Shown: positions 1-6,821, counted from the stretch's first letter. The stretch: DNA of 29,596 bases from Clostridiales bacterium (GCA_016303265.1 JAEDLZ010000010.1:1-29596); one strand, 5' to 3'. Translations and numbers: made by a program. The notes: generated by a model not told the origin, from the letters alone.

Positions 1-1436
1 TTGCCCTCTGTAATTTTCTCAAGAATCTCATAAAGTCTCTTTGTTCCGATACGACAGGGTGCGCACTTACCGCAGGATTCGTCAACCGTAAATTCAAGGA
101 AGAACTTAGCAATATCAACCATACAGTTGTCCTCATCCATAACGATAAGACCGCCCGAACCCATCATGGAGCCAATCTGAATAAGAGAATCATAATCAAT
201 GGGTGTATCTATAAGCTCTGCCGGTATACATCCGCCTGACGGACCGCCCGTCTGCGCAGCCTTGAACTTCTTTCCGTTCGGAACACCGCCGCCGATTTCC
301 TCAACAATTTCACGGAGAGTTGTTCCCATCGGAATTTCAACAAGACCTGTGTTGTTAATCTTTCCGCCGAGAGCAAATACTTTTGTTCCCTTTGATTTTT
401 CAGTTCCCATAGAAGCAAACCATTCGGGACCGTTTAATATAATCTGCGTGATATTCGCATAGGTTTCAACATTGTTAAGAAGCGTAGGCTTGCCCCAAAG
501 TCCCTTAACTGCCGGGAACGGAGGACGGGGACGGGGTTCTCCCCTTCTGCCTTCAATAGATGTGAGAAGAGCTGTTTCTTCTCCGCAGACAAATGCGCCT
601 GCGCCAAGACGAAGTTCCAAATCAAAATTGAATCCTGTTCCAAAAATATCCTTACCTAAAAGGCCGTATTCCCTTGCCTGCTTGATTGCTATATTAAGTC
701 TTTCAACGGCAATAGGATACTCCGCTCTTATGTATATATAGCCTTGGTCTGCGCCAACAGCAAACGCCGCGATTGCCATAGCTTCAATAACGCTGTGCGG
801 GTCACCCTCAAGTACGGAACGATCCATAAATGCGCCCGGGTCGCCTTCATCAGCATTACAGCAAACATACTTTTGGTCGCCCTGTGCCTTATATGTGAAA
901 TCCCATTTCGTACCTGTGGGGAAGCCGCCGCCGCCTCTGCCGCGGAGTCCGGAATCCTTAACTATCTGGATAACCTGTTCCGGCGTCATTTCCGTTAATA
1001 CTTTAGCAAGCGCCTGATACCCGTCAACCGCTATATATTCATCAATATTTTCGGGGTTAATAACACCGCAGTTACGAAGTGCAACACGGTGCTGCTTTGC
1101 GTAAAAGGTTGTTTCATTCAGGGATTTTACATTGTCACCTTCAACCGTTTCGCTGTATAAAAGTCTTTTCACGATACGGCCCTTTAAAAGATGCTCGCTG
1201 ACAATTTCTTTTACATCCTCTTCTTTAACCCGGCTGTAAAAAGCGCCTTCAGGATAAACAACCACGATAGGACCAAGCGCACAAAGTCCGAAGCAGCCCG
1301 TCTGGACAATCTTTACTTCATTTTCAAGACCGCTTGCCTTAAGCTGATTATCAAACTCCTCCTGAAGCTTTTTTGAGCCGGAGGATGTGCAGCCTGTTCC
1401 GCCGCAAATCAATACATGAGATCTATATATATTCAT
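1..1436 (-). CDS. hydB: NADH-dependent [FeFe] hydrogenase flavin subunit (HydB/HndC/NuoF-like), C-terminus cut by window edge
   Basis: This is the diaphorase subunit of a multimeric [FeFe] hydrogenase. It carries FMN and Fe-S clusters and passes electrons between NAD(H) and the hydrogenase and ferredoxin subunits in the cytoplasm. The start is ATG at 1436, behind AGGAGG. Residues 1-75 form a thioredoxin-like [2Fe-2S] domain with CGGTGC (Cys11, Cys16) and CFGLC. The NuoF core follows, with the glycine-rich GRGGGGFPTGTKW site, the flavin-site motif CCNADEGDPGAF and GAGAFVCGEETAL. The reading ends just after ESCGKCAPCRIGT, the first three Cys of the N3-type [4Fe-4S] cluster. The fourth Cys and the usual C-terminal ferredoxin domain would lie beyond base 1. 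The N-terminal fusion of a [2Fe-2S] domain is typical of HydB/HndC rather than complex I NuoF. The gene is last in the visible operon, 16 bases after the HndB-like gene, and a catalytic hydA probably follows outside the window. Confidence 0.95.
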   Translation of the reverse strand, partial: MNIYRSHVLICGGTGCTSSGSKKLQEEFDNQLKASGLENEVKIVQTGCFGLCALGPIVVVYPEGAFYSRVKEEDVKEIVSEHLLKGRIVKRLLYSETVEGDNVKSLNETTFYAKQHRVALRNCGVINPENIDEYIAVDGYQALAKVLTEMTPEQVIQIVKDSGLRGRGGGGFPTGTKWDFTYKAQGDQKYVCCNADEGDPGAFMDRSVLEGDPHSVIEAMAIAAFAVGADQGYIYIRAEYPIAVERLNIAIKQAREYGLLGKDIFGTGFNFDLELRLGAGAFVCGEETALLTSIEGRRGEPRPRPPFPAVKGLWGKPTLLNNVETYANITQIILNGPEWFASMGTEKSKGTKVFALGGKINNTGLVEIPMGTTLREIVEEIGGGVPNGKKFKAAQTGGPSGGCIPAELIDTPIDYDSLIQIGSMMGSGGLIVMDEDNCMVDIAKFFLEFTVDESCGKCAPCRIGTKRLYEILEKITEG

Positions 1437-1452
1437 TTATAATTTCCTCCTA

Positions 1453-1824
1453 TTATTTAGTTTCCGCACCTATGGTGTACTCTGCAACAGGGCGGTTATT
1501 TATTAAATGCTCCGCTACGACACGGGCAGCTTTTTCCGCTGTCATATGAACATATGTCACCTTTTCTTCGCCGGGAACATACACCTCAACGATAGGCTCC
1601 AAACGGCACATACCGATACAGCCCGTCTGCGTTACCATTACATTTTCAAGACTGCGTTTTTCAACCTCCTGCACAAAAGCGTTTAAAACAGGGCGTGCGC
1701 CCGCAGCGATTCCGCAAGTTGCCATTCCCACAACAACCCGGATTCCATCCTCGCGCTCCTTGCGCAAATTAACCTGATTTAAAGCTCTGTTCCGAATTTC
1801 CTGTAATTCTGCCAAACTTTTCAT
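1453..1824 (-). CDS. HndB-like thioredoxin-fold [2Fe-2S] protein
   Basis: This 123-residue protein matches the small (2Fe-2S) ferredoxin-domain subunit seen as HndB in NADP-reducing hydrogenases and found beside HydB in many Clostridia. It probably transfers electrons within the hydrogenase complex. The N-terminal 25 residues are a charged helix. The thioredoxin-like fold follows, with Cys37 (MATCGIAAGA) and CIGMC (Cys69, Cys73). The canonical second ligand of a C-x4-C motif would be at residue 42 but is Gly, so only three of the four usual cysteines are present. I believe this is common in the HndB family, but could not check it. The start is set by a strong AAGGAGG seven bases before ATG at 1824; an in-frame extension upstream has no such site. 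It lies between the second HATPase gene (57-base gap) and hydB (16 bases). Confidence 0.87.
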   Translation of the reverse strand: MKSLAELQEIRNRALNQVNLRKEREDGIRVVVGMATCGIAAGARPVLNAFVQEVEKRSLENVMVTQTGCIGMCRLEPIVEVYVPGEEKVTYVHMTAEKAARVVAEHLINNRPVAEYTIGAETK

Positions 1825-1881
1825 AATTGTCCTCCTTAAAAATAATATGATGAAGCCCTTATGCTTAGATAGAGCCATAAT

Positions 1882-2421
1882 TTACTGTAAATCTGAAATT
1901 CCTTCTTTTATATAATCTTCAATCCACAAAAGAACCTCCGGCGTATCAAGCGGAACATCTCCCAAAACTTTTTTAAACTCCGCCGTGTCCATTGTGAAGT
2001 TTCTCCCGTTTTTGGTGTGACTGTATATGAAATTTATCCCTGGTGAACCCGAAATCAGGGTAACCATTGTTCCCGCCATATCTCCTAACGGAGCACGGTC
2101 AATATGGTTGTATTCAAAACAAACACTAACCCTTGTCCCTTTTCCCTTCTCGGAAAATATATCGAGTTTCCCGCCGCACTGCTTGGCCGCAGCCTCAAAA
2201 AGCGATATGCCCATTCCTACCTTTCTCGTGGTGCGTGTGGTGGAAAACGGGTCCTTTACCGTTTTAAGAAATTCCTCACTCATTCCGCAGCCATTGTCCT
2301 CTATATCTATTGTCAGAAGATTTTTTTCTTCATCTTCATTCACTGTGATTTTAATACAGTCCGCTCTTGCCTTAACGGAATTCTTCGCTATGTCCAATAT
2401 ATGAAGCGATAATTCTTTCAT
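1882..2421 (-). CDS. Stand-alone HATPase-domain protein (histidine-kinase/anti-sigma type ATPase), second copy
   Basis: This 179-residue cytoplasmic protein is essentially a GHKL ATP-binding domain. The N-box is LDIAKNSVKA near residue 12, the G1 box is DNGCGM, and a G2-like box GMGISLFEAAAKQCGG follows. The last 60 residues are an unassigned tail. There is no sensor domain, membrane helix or phospho-acceptor histidine segment, so it could act as a partner kinase, an anti-sigma-like kinase or an ATP-dependent switch. ATG at 2421 is preferred because AGGTGAAA precedes it, and it begins four bases after the PHP gene stops. A longer in-frame start at 2496 would run into the PHP gene. Its place in the hydrogenase operon, with another small HATPase beyond the HydS-like gene, implies a role in H2 or redox signalling. 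That role is inference. Confidence 0.85.
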   Translation of the reverse strand: MKELSLHILDIAKNSVKARADCIKITVNEDEEKNLLTIDIEDNGCGMSEEFLKTVKDPFSTTRTTRKVGMGISLFEAAAKQCGGKLDIFSEKGKGTRVSVCFEYNHIDRAPLGDMAGTMVTLISGSPGINFIYSHTKNGRNFTMDTAEFKKVLGDVPLDTPEVLLWIEDYIKEGISDLQ

Positions 2422-2425
2422 GTTT

Positions 2426-3124
2426 TCACCTGTTTTTAAAAATATCTGCCGCGCTTTCGCAGTCAATATATTCGCTCCGCTGAGAAATGTTCTCAAGATA
2501 ATGGGCGTCCGAGTTTCGGAATATATAATATTTTCTCAAATCGGAGCGGCTGTCCAGATAAGCCTCAAGGTCATCGACTTTTTTCGACACCTCAATATTC
2601 CTTATATCCAAATTATCCGGAATAAACCCCAGATTTGTCAGCACGCTGTACGAATGTCTGTCCACATGAGCGGGTATAAACAGTCCGCCCGTTTCCAAAA
2701 CCAAATCAAACAGACCTTCCATAGAAAGAGTAGTGGGCGAAATCAAAAGTTTTTCTTCAACACCGATAACCTCGTCATTTTCGTCCATTTTAAGCTGCTC
2801 TCCGAAAATTTCCGGGCGGTTCTTTATATCAGGAAGGCTTTCATAAACCCTTTCCGCTGCGAACTCCGCCGCCTCAATGCTTGGGTAGAGGGTCAGAATA
2901 TGAACCTCCTCTGCCGTTTCGACCTCCATTCCCGGAATAACCGAAACTCCGCAGCTTTCCCCAACCTTTATTGCCGCCCTGACATTTCCTACCGTGTTGT
3001 GGTCGGATACTGCTATTGCGTCGAGTCCTGACAAAGCCGCCATATTAACAATATTGTTCGGGGTCATATCCTTATCGCCGCAAGGCGACAGGGCGGAATG
3101 AATATGAAAATCATAGTAAAGCAT
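2426..3124 (-). CDS. PHP-domain metal-dependent phosphoesterase
   Basis: This 232-residue protein belongs to the PHP family (polymerase and histidinol phosphatase) of multinuclear metal phosphoesterases. The metal-binding motifs appear in order: DFHIHSALSPCGD at residues 5-17, AVSDHNT near 38, PGMEVETAEEVHIL, then PAHVDRHS and RNSDAHYLENI towards the C-terminus. It looks complete and soluble. The chosen ATG (3124) lies one base after the upstream DRTGG gene stops and has GGAG six bases before it. The in-frame ATG at 3175 would overlap that gene by 50 bases. PHP genes recur beside hydrogenase operons in Clostridia. The substrate is unknown; a phosphorylated protein, nucleotide or metabolite is possible. 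Together with the HATPase genes it would give a phosphorylation and dephosphorylation pair, which is inference. Confidence 0.88.
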   Translation of the reverse strand: MLYYDFHIHSALSPCGDKDMTPNNIVNMAALSGLDAIAVSDHNTVGNVRAAIKVGESCGVSVIPGMEVETAEEVHILTLYPSIEAAEFAAERVYESLPDIKNRPEIFGEQLKMDENDEVIGVEEKLLISPTTLSMEGLFDLVLETGGLFIPAHVDRHSYSVLTNLGFIPDNLDIRNIEVSKKVDDLEAYLDSRSDLRKYYIFRNSDAHYLENISQRSEYIDCESAADIFKNR

Positions 3125-3125
3125 A

Positions 3126-3470
3126 TCAATCTCCGTCCAATTTGCCCAATTTTTCAATACGGCAGGCAATTTCATATGCGGTTAGGCTGCTCCTTAAAAT
3201 AATTATTCCCTGACTGTTTGCCTTTTCGATAACCTCTGTTTCGGGGAAAACCCCCTCGCATAGAATTATGCAGGCCGCGTCGGTAAGAGAAGCAACGGCG
3301 ACAATATTTATATTGCTCATTATGGTAATCCATGCATCGCCCGACTGCGCCCTGCCCATTACCCAGCTTAGCAGGTCGCCTATGTAGCACCCCGTAACCT
3401 CGTGGTCCTCGTAATCGGAGCTTGTTAAAACTTCCATATTAAGCTTCTTTGAAAGCTCTGATACCTTCAT
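3126..3470 (-). CDS. DRTGG-domain protein, second copy
   Basis: This 114-residue soluble protein resembles the DRTGG domain, a small alpha/beta regulatory domain also found at the front of some phosphotransacetylases and with CBS domains. Recognisable parts are the early VTGCYIGDLLSWVMG segment, the central ITIMSNINIVAVASLTDAA strand-helix, and the late GIIILRSSLTAYEIACRI segment. The protein upstream in the operon (5189-5545) has the same three parts (CGCDLMSDVLAFV, LTGLINSQVIRTAEMMDI, ITILQTDYPLYVACGKL), so the two are paralogues. It starts five bases after the HydS-like gene and ends one base before the PHP gene. No catalytic residues are evident. It may bind a small ligand or a partner protein, but neither is shown by the sequence. 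Confidence 0.8.
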   Translation of the reverse strand: MKVSELSKKLNMEVLTSSDYEDHEVTGCYIGDLLSWVMGRAQSGDAWITIMSNINIVAVASLTDAACIILCEGVFPETEVIEKANSQGIIILRSSLTAYEIACRIEKLGKLDGD

Positions 3471-3475
3471 ACTCT

Positions 3476-4774
3476 TTATTCCCCATTATTCTTAGAATCT
3501 CTGTAATTCTCATTAAGCTCAAAAAGCTCCCCGGCGAGTTCGCGGACACGCTCCCTCATTCGGAATATGCAATCATTTTCGTTTGCAAACCCTCTTGCAA
3601 TATCTTCTGCAAGAGCATGGCAGGACGGTGCGCCGCAGGAACCGCAGTCAAGCTTCGGAAGTCTTGCATATATCTCATCCATAAGCTCCATTTTGCGCAT
3701 AGCCTCGTCCAAATCCTCGTCAAGCGGCGAAACAGGAGCGCTTTTGACCTCTTCACTCCATTTAAGTTTCTCTATGTCCGGATTCTCTATTTTCCGCAAA
3801 ACAGTCTTTTTTTTGGACTGCTGTGAAATTCGTCTGGACGCCAAAAACGGATTTGTTATATTAAGCGGACCGCCGGAGCAGCCGCTCGTACAGGCGGAAA
3901 GCTCTACAAATTCAACCGAACTTACCTTCCCGTACTCAATCTCCTCCAACACATTGATAACATTATGTATACCGTCAACCGCCATATAATCTTCAACGCC
4001 GGAGCCGCAGCATTCGCCGCCGCTGCTCGCCCAGAAAATTCCTTCATACCCCGCCGTGCTCAGCGTTTCGTCCTCCTCAATCGTTTCAACAATCGGGCGG
4101 ATTTTCGCAAAAGCATCCTTTGAGGTTATTGCGCCGCTTACATTCGACTTCTTCAATGTCAGCGGTGATTTGATGCTCGTCACCTTGGCGGGACACGGCG
4201 AAATAAAGAATATTCCGATTTCCTCATCCGAAAGCCCGGTTTTTTTACGGGCGTCCTCTCTTGCAAGGATAGCCGCCGCCTCCATGGGCGACAAAAGATT
4301 AAGCACATTTCCCAGTAAATTTGGGAATCTTTCCCTTATAAGTCTTAAAACCGCAGGGCATGCTGAGCTTATAACCGGCTTTTTAAGATTACCCTGCGCA
4401 AGAAGTTTTCTCGTCGCAGCGCTCACATACTCCGCTCCCCGTGCCACCTCAAACACATCGTCAAAGCCTATCCGCTTGAACGCTGTCAGGATTTTTCCGA
4501 CGCTGTTTTCGCACCGGAACTGTCCGTAAAACGAAGGTGCGGGCATTGCCACATTATATTTGAAATTTTCAAGCATGGAAAAGTCATCCGCCGCAACTAT
4601 TTTTGCGTGCGACTGACACACCTTTATACATTCGCCGCAGTCTATGCAGCGTTCTTTTATTATTTTCGCCTTACCGTTTTGCACTCTTATTGCCTCGGTA
4701 GGGCAGTGTCTTATACAGTTTGTGCAGCCGTGACATTTACTTCTGTCCAGTGTTACCGAATGAAAATACTCCAC
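3476..4774 (-). CDS. Putative sensory [FeFe] hydrogenase (HydS-like) with N-terminal 2[4Fe-4S] and C-terminal Fe-S domain
   Basis: This 432-residue protein has three parts. Residues 1-60 are a bacterial ferredoxin domain (Cys14, 17, 20, 24 and Cys43, 46, 49, 53). Residues ~75-330 are an [FeFe] hydrogenase H-domain. Residues ~370-420 are an FeS (PF04060-type) domain with LDCGSCGAPSC. H-cluster ligands are kept in all three motifs: Cys139 in SSACPAV, Cys194 in ISPCPAK, and Cys295/Cys299 in SACTSGC. Catalytic-site neighbours differ from Clostridium pasteurianum CpI: the proton-relay Cys299 position is Ala138, Met353 is Ser192, Met497 is Ser293, and the Glu of the KxxE motif is Ser200. Such changes mark the sensory HydS groups. 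The Thermoanaerobacter mathranii HydS has Ala at the same relay position. There is no PAS domain, so signalling would need partners, plausibly the adjacent HATPase, DRTGG and PHP proteins. The start is GTG at 4774, after GAGGTGA. Confidence 0.9.
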   Translation of the reverse strand: MEYFHSVTLDRSKCHGCTNCIRHCPTEAIRVQNGKAKIIKERCIDCGECIKVCQSHAKIVAADDFSMLENFKYNVAMPAPSFYGQFRCENSVGKILTAFKRIGFDDVFEVARGAEYVSAATRKLLAQGNLKKPVISSACPAVLRLIRERFPNLLGNVLNLLSPMEAAAILAREDARKKTGLSDEEIGIFFISPCPAKVTSIKSPLTLKKSNVSGAITSKDAFAKIRPIVETIEEDETLSTAGYEGIFWASSGGECCGSGVEDYMAVDGIHNVINVLEEIEYGKVSSVEFVELSACTSGCSGGPLNITNPFLASRRISQQSKKKTVLRKIENPDIEKLKWSEEVKSAPVSPLDEDLDEAMRKMELMDEIYARLPKLDCGSCGAPSCHALAEDIARGFANENDCIFRMRERVRELAGELFELNENYRDSKNNGE

Positions 4775-4785
4775 AATACATCACC

Positions 4786-5196
4786 TCACAGATTTATCAC
4801 CAATGTCATCACAGTCCCCTTTCCCGGGGCAGTTTCAATTCGCATCTCATCTGTATATCTTTTAATATTCGGAAGTCCCATCCCGGCGCCGAATCCGAGC
4901 TCCCTTATACGGTCACCCGCAGTGGAATATCCCTCCTGCATGGCAAGGTCAATATTTGCTATTCCGGGGCCGTGGTCGCGGAACACAAGAGTTACCTTCT
5001 TATCCTGAATTTCCGCCTCACATTCGCCGCCTCCGCCGTGGATAATCGTATTGATTTCCGCTTCATACATAGCAATGCTAATGCGTCTGATAATATCCGG
5101 ATCTATCCCGAGTTTTTTAAGCACAGCCTTAAAGCTGCTGGATGCCTCTCCGGCAACCGAAAAGTCATCTCCCGGTAATATATACCGCTTAATCAT
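4786..5196 (-). CDS. Small HATPase protein (RsbW/SpoIIAB-like anti-sigma type ATPase domain)
   Basis: This 136-residue protein consists almost entirely of a GHKL ATPase domain of the serine-kinase/anti-sigma-factor kind. The N-box is YEAEINTIIHGG (the acid and Asn that bind Mg-ATP), the G1 box is FRDHGPGI, and the G2 box is LGFGAGMGLPNIKR. The family includes RsbW and SpoIIAB, which phosphorylate antagonists and bind sigma factors. No sigma factor or antagonist gene is visible nearby. The start at 5196 is supported by GGGAG seven bases upstream, and it overlaps the preceding DRTGG gene by eight bases, implying coupled translation. A longer in-frame start at 5241 would lie deep inside that gene. 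It ends 11 bases before the HydS-like gene, so it is the closest candidate for a signalling output of that protein. Confidence 0.87.
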   Translation of the reverse strand: MIKRYILPGDDFSVAGEASSSFKAVLKKLGIDPDIIRRISIAMYEAEINTIIHGGGGECEAEIQDKKVTLVFRDHGPGIANIDLAMQEGYSTAGDRIRELGFGAGMGLPNIKRYTDEMRIETAPGKGTVMTLVINL

Positions 5197-5545
5197 TTTT
5201 CGCTCCCAGCCCCTGCTTATAGAGCTTGCCGCAAGCAACATACAGAGGATAATCCGTCTGCAATATAGTTATATCCTTATCCTTTGCAAGGCTTATAACC
5301 TCTTCGGAAGGGGTTTTCCCTCTGACAAAGCAAACGGCTATAATATCCATCATTTCCGCAGTTCTTATTACCTGAGAATTGATAAGCCCTGTAAGAAGAA
5401 GCGACTGGTCCTTAACAAATGCCAATACATCGCTCATAAGATCACATCCGCAGGCGGTGTGAATGTCCTTTTCAGAAAGCGCAGCCTCATCCTCTCCGCT
5501 TAAAATATCAGCGTTCAAAATATTTTTTATATCAGACAATAGCAT
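5189..5545 (-). CDS. DRTGG-domain protein, first copy
   Basis: This 118-residue soluble protein with a DRTGG-like fold is paralogous to the gene at 3126-3470. It has an N-terminal helix (LLSDIKNILNADIL), a CGCDLMSDVLAFV segment, a LLTGLINSQVIRTAEMMDI strand-helix, and a late ILQTDYPLYVACGKLY segment. ATG at 5545 has AGAGG seven bases upstream. It sits 11 bases after hydC and overlaps the next HATPase gene by eight bases. DRTGG genes commonly accompany hydrogenase and HATPase genes in Clostridia. The biochemical role is not established by the sequence; a regulatory or ligand-binding part is likely. Confidence 0.82.
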   Translation of the reverse strand: MLLSDIKNILNADILSGEDEAALSEKDIHTACGCDLMSDVLAFVKDQSLLLTGLINSQVIRTAEMMDIIAVCFVRGKTPSEEVISLAKDKDITILQTDYPLYVACGKLYKQGLGAKND

Positions 5546-5556
5546 GGTTGTACCTC

Positions 5557-6045
5557 TTAATCCTTATATTTGGCGAGTATGCCTTCCACATCATCGGGAA
5601 GTAGTCTGCCGTATACATCATCATTAACAGTCATAACCGGAGCCAGTCCGCAGGCACCGATACAGCGCGTTGCATCAATAGAGAATAATCCGTCAGGTGT
5701 ACATTCACCCACATCAATTCCCAAAAGTTCCTTAACCTTATCCAAAACATCGCCCGAACCTTTAACATAGCAAGCCGTGCCCAGACAGACGCCTATCTGG
5801 TATTTACCCTTCGGATTTACGGAAAACTGCGCATAAAAAGTAACTATTCCGTATATTTCGGCAAGCGGGATGTCCAAACCCGCCGAAATCATTTTCTGCA
5901 CCTCTATGGGAAGATACCCGTAAATCTCCTGCGCCTCGTGAAGCACAGGAATAGCAGCTCCTTCCTGTCCCTTATGGCTTTCAATAACCGCCATAAGCTT
6001 TTCTTCCTGCTCTTTTGTTCCTCTGAAAGCAATCGTCTGCTTCAT
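5557..6045 (-). CDS. hydC: NADH-dependent [FeFe] hydrogenase [2Fe-2S] subunit (HydC/HndA/NuoE-like)
   Basis: This 162-residue protein is the NuoE-type subunit that partners HydB in NAD(H) oxidation or reduction. An N-terminal helical part includes AAIPVLHEAQEIYGYLP and the conserved IYGIVTFYAQF. The thioredoxin-like [2Fe-2S] domain has all four ligands: Cys87 and Cys92 in CLGTAC, Cys128 and Cys132 in CIGAC. Length is normal for the family. AAGGAGG lies nine bases before ATG at 6045. It is the first gene of the hydrogenase operon. In ordinary hydABC operons HydC is followed directly by HydB; here seven other genes are interposed. Confidence 0.95.
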   Translation of the reverse strand: MKQTIAFRGTKEQEEKLMAVIESHKGQEGAAIPVLHEAQEIYGYLPIEVQKMISAGLDIPLAEIYGIVTFYAQFSVNPKGKYQIGVCLGTACYVKGSGDVLDKVKELLGIDVGECTPDGLFSIDATRCIGACGLAPVMTVNDDVYGRLLPDDVEGILAKYKD

Positions 6046-6161
6046 CAGTATAAACCCTCCTTAGTGATTTTGTGAAAGTTTATTTTCCGCAAACTTACAA
6101 ACGGATTTTTAACTCCAATAACATACTGCTTTTATAAAGCACAATATAAGCTCAGCACATC

Positions 6162-6177
6162 CATACGAATCCGTATG
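6162..6177. promoter_or_regulatory. Perfect 6-bp inverted repeat in hydrogenase operon leader (candidate operator)
   Basis: The sequence CATACG-AATC-CGTATG is a perfect palindrome with a four-base spacer, partly extended by flanking CA and TG pairs. It lies about 55 bases downstream of the candidate extended -10 element and about 115 bases before hydC. It could bind a dimeric repressor or form a small RNA hairpin. No known regulator is matched. Confidence 0.35.
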
Positions 6178-6231
6178 TGTGCACAAGCTTAAAGCATAAG
6201 GTCGTAATACTCGATTCTCTCATACTTAATA

Positions 6232-6240
6232 ATTATATCA
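6232..6240 (-). promoter_or_regulatory. Candidate extended -10 promoter for hydrogenase operon
   Basis: On the minus strand this reads TGATATAAT, an extended -10 element (TGnTATAAT). No good -35 hexamer lies 16-18 bases upstream, which extended -10 promoters can tolerate. It would give a leader of about 180 bases. Confidence 0.4.
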
Positions 6241-6374
6241 AAATACAGCTTAAAAATCTACAAATTCAGCTCTTTTTTTATTCGTCATTTTGCACAAAAA
6301 TTCTCAATTCTTTTGTATGAATAGCTTATTTAACGCCCTTTTATTATTTTTTCAAATTATTTCAGAATATCCAC

Positions 6375-6403
6375 TTGACAAATTTGAGTTTTTCACTTAT
6401 AAT
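6375..6403 (+). promoter_or_regulatory. Consensus sigma-A promoter of tRNA-Gly
   Basis: TTGACA (6375-6380), a 17-base spacer and TATAAT (6398-6403) match the consensus exactly. The -10 ends 16 bases before the first tRNA base, as expected for a stable-RNA gene with a very short leader. Confidence 0.92.
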
Positions 6404-6419
6404 ATCAATGCAAGGAAAT

Positions 6420-6494
6420 GCGGGAGTGGCTCAGTGGTAGAGCGTCACCTTGCCAAGGTGAACGTCGCGAGTTCGAATCTCGTCTTCCGCTCCA
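6420..6494 (+). tRNA. tRNA-Gly (anticodon GCC)
   Basis: The cloverleaf folds fully: acceptor GCGGGAG with CTTCCGC, D arm GCTC/GAGC around AGTGGTA, anticodon stem TCACC/GGTGA around TTGCCAA (anticodon GCC), and T arm GCGAG/CTCGT around TTCGAAT. The discriminator is T, followed by an encoded CCA. It decodes GGC and GGU glycine codons. A consensus promoter precedes it and a terminator follows directly, so it is a single-gene unit. Confidence 0.97.
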
Positions 6495-6528
6495 AAAGAC
6501 ACACGCAGTTTCGTGTGTCTTTATTTTT
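6495..6528 (+). terminator. Rho-independent terminator of tRNA-Gly
   Basis: An 11-bp perfect stem (AAAGACACACG with CGTGTGTCTTT, loop CAGTTT) is followed by ATTTTT. It begins immediately after the CCA. Confidence 0.9.
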
Positions 6529-6529
6529 A

Positions 6530-6806
6530 TAATATTACGGCACGGCAGTGCAATATCGGATTTCTGCACACTGCCCTTAAGAGTATACCGACCCGGAAAC
6601 GGACATTGCTCATAAAAGCGAAGCAGAGCAAAGAATTTTGCGGCAGAGGCGCTGTCTGCGATAAAGGCTATAGTGCTGTCTGCAATGAAGGCTATGGCTT
6701 ATCCGCAAAGCCAAAGCGTACAAAACGCCCATTGGCGCAAAACCCCTTATCATCACTTGCCTGCCGATAAGGACGGTCAAATTTTGCGTCGGTGCAGGGC
6801 GGCAGA
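6530..6806 (+). other. Structured intergenic region with tandem repeat and inverted repeats, no clear gene
   Basis: I see no credible coding sequence here. It holds an imperfect hairpin (6544-6552 with 6565-6575), two tandem copies of a 24-base unit beginning GCTGTCTGC (6651-6674 and 6675-6698, differing at about four positions), a small CGCC-CATT-GGCG hairpin (6726-6737), and a larger interrupted stem pairing CGCAAAA (6736-6742) and CCTTATC (6745-6751) with GATAAGG (6766-6772) and TTTTGCG (6782-6788). It may be a structured leader of the next gene, a decayed repeat element, or both. Confidence 0.45.
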
Positions 6807-6821
6807 ATGGAGTTTTTTATT

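Larger units (their letters stand above)
6046..6374 (-). other. Leader and upstream region of the hydrogenase operon, no gene
   Basis: No convincing coding sequence occurs here. The region is AT-rich. It contains a candidate promoter (6232-6240), a 6+6 inverted repeat (6162-6177) and a weaker inverted repeat of AAGTTT and AAACTT arms (6076-6081, 6091-6096) about 30-50 bases before the hydC start. No Rex-type TTGTTAA-N4-TTAACAA site was found. Confidence 0.6.

Noticed and set aside
199..998. Plus-strand frames opposite hydB
   Set aside because: They are antisense to the strongly conserved NuoF motifs and show no protein family features.
3476..4774. The catalytic HydA of the HydABC complex
   Set aside because: Replacement of the proton-relay Cys by Ala and of both pocket Met by Ser, and the C-terminal FeS domain, fit a sensory type better; the real hydA is expected beyond the left edge.
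6046..6240. A Rex operator or known riboswitch in the hydrogenase leader
   Set aside because: No TTGTTAA-N4-TTAACAA-like site and no recognisable riboswitch core were found.
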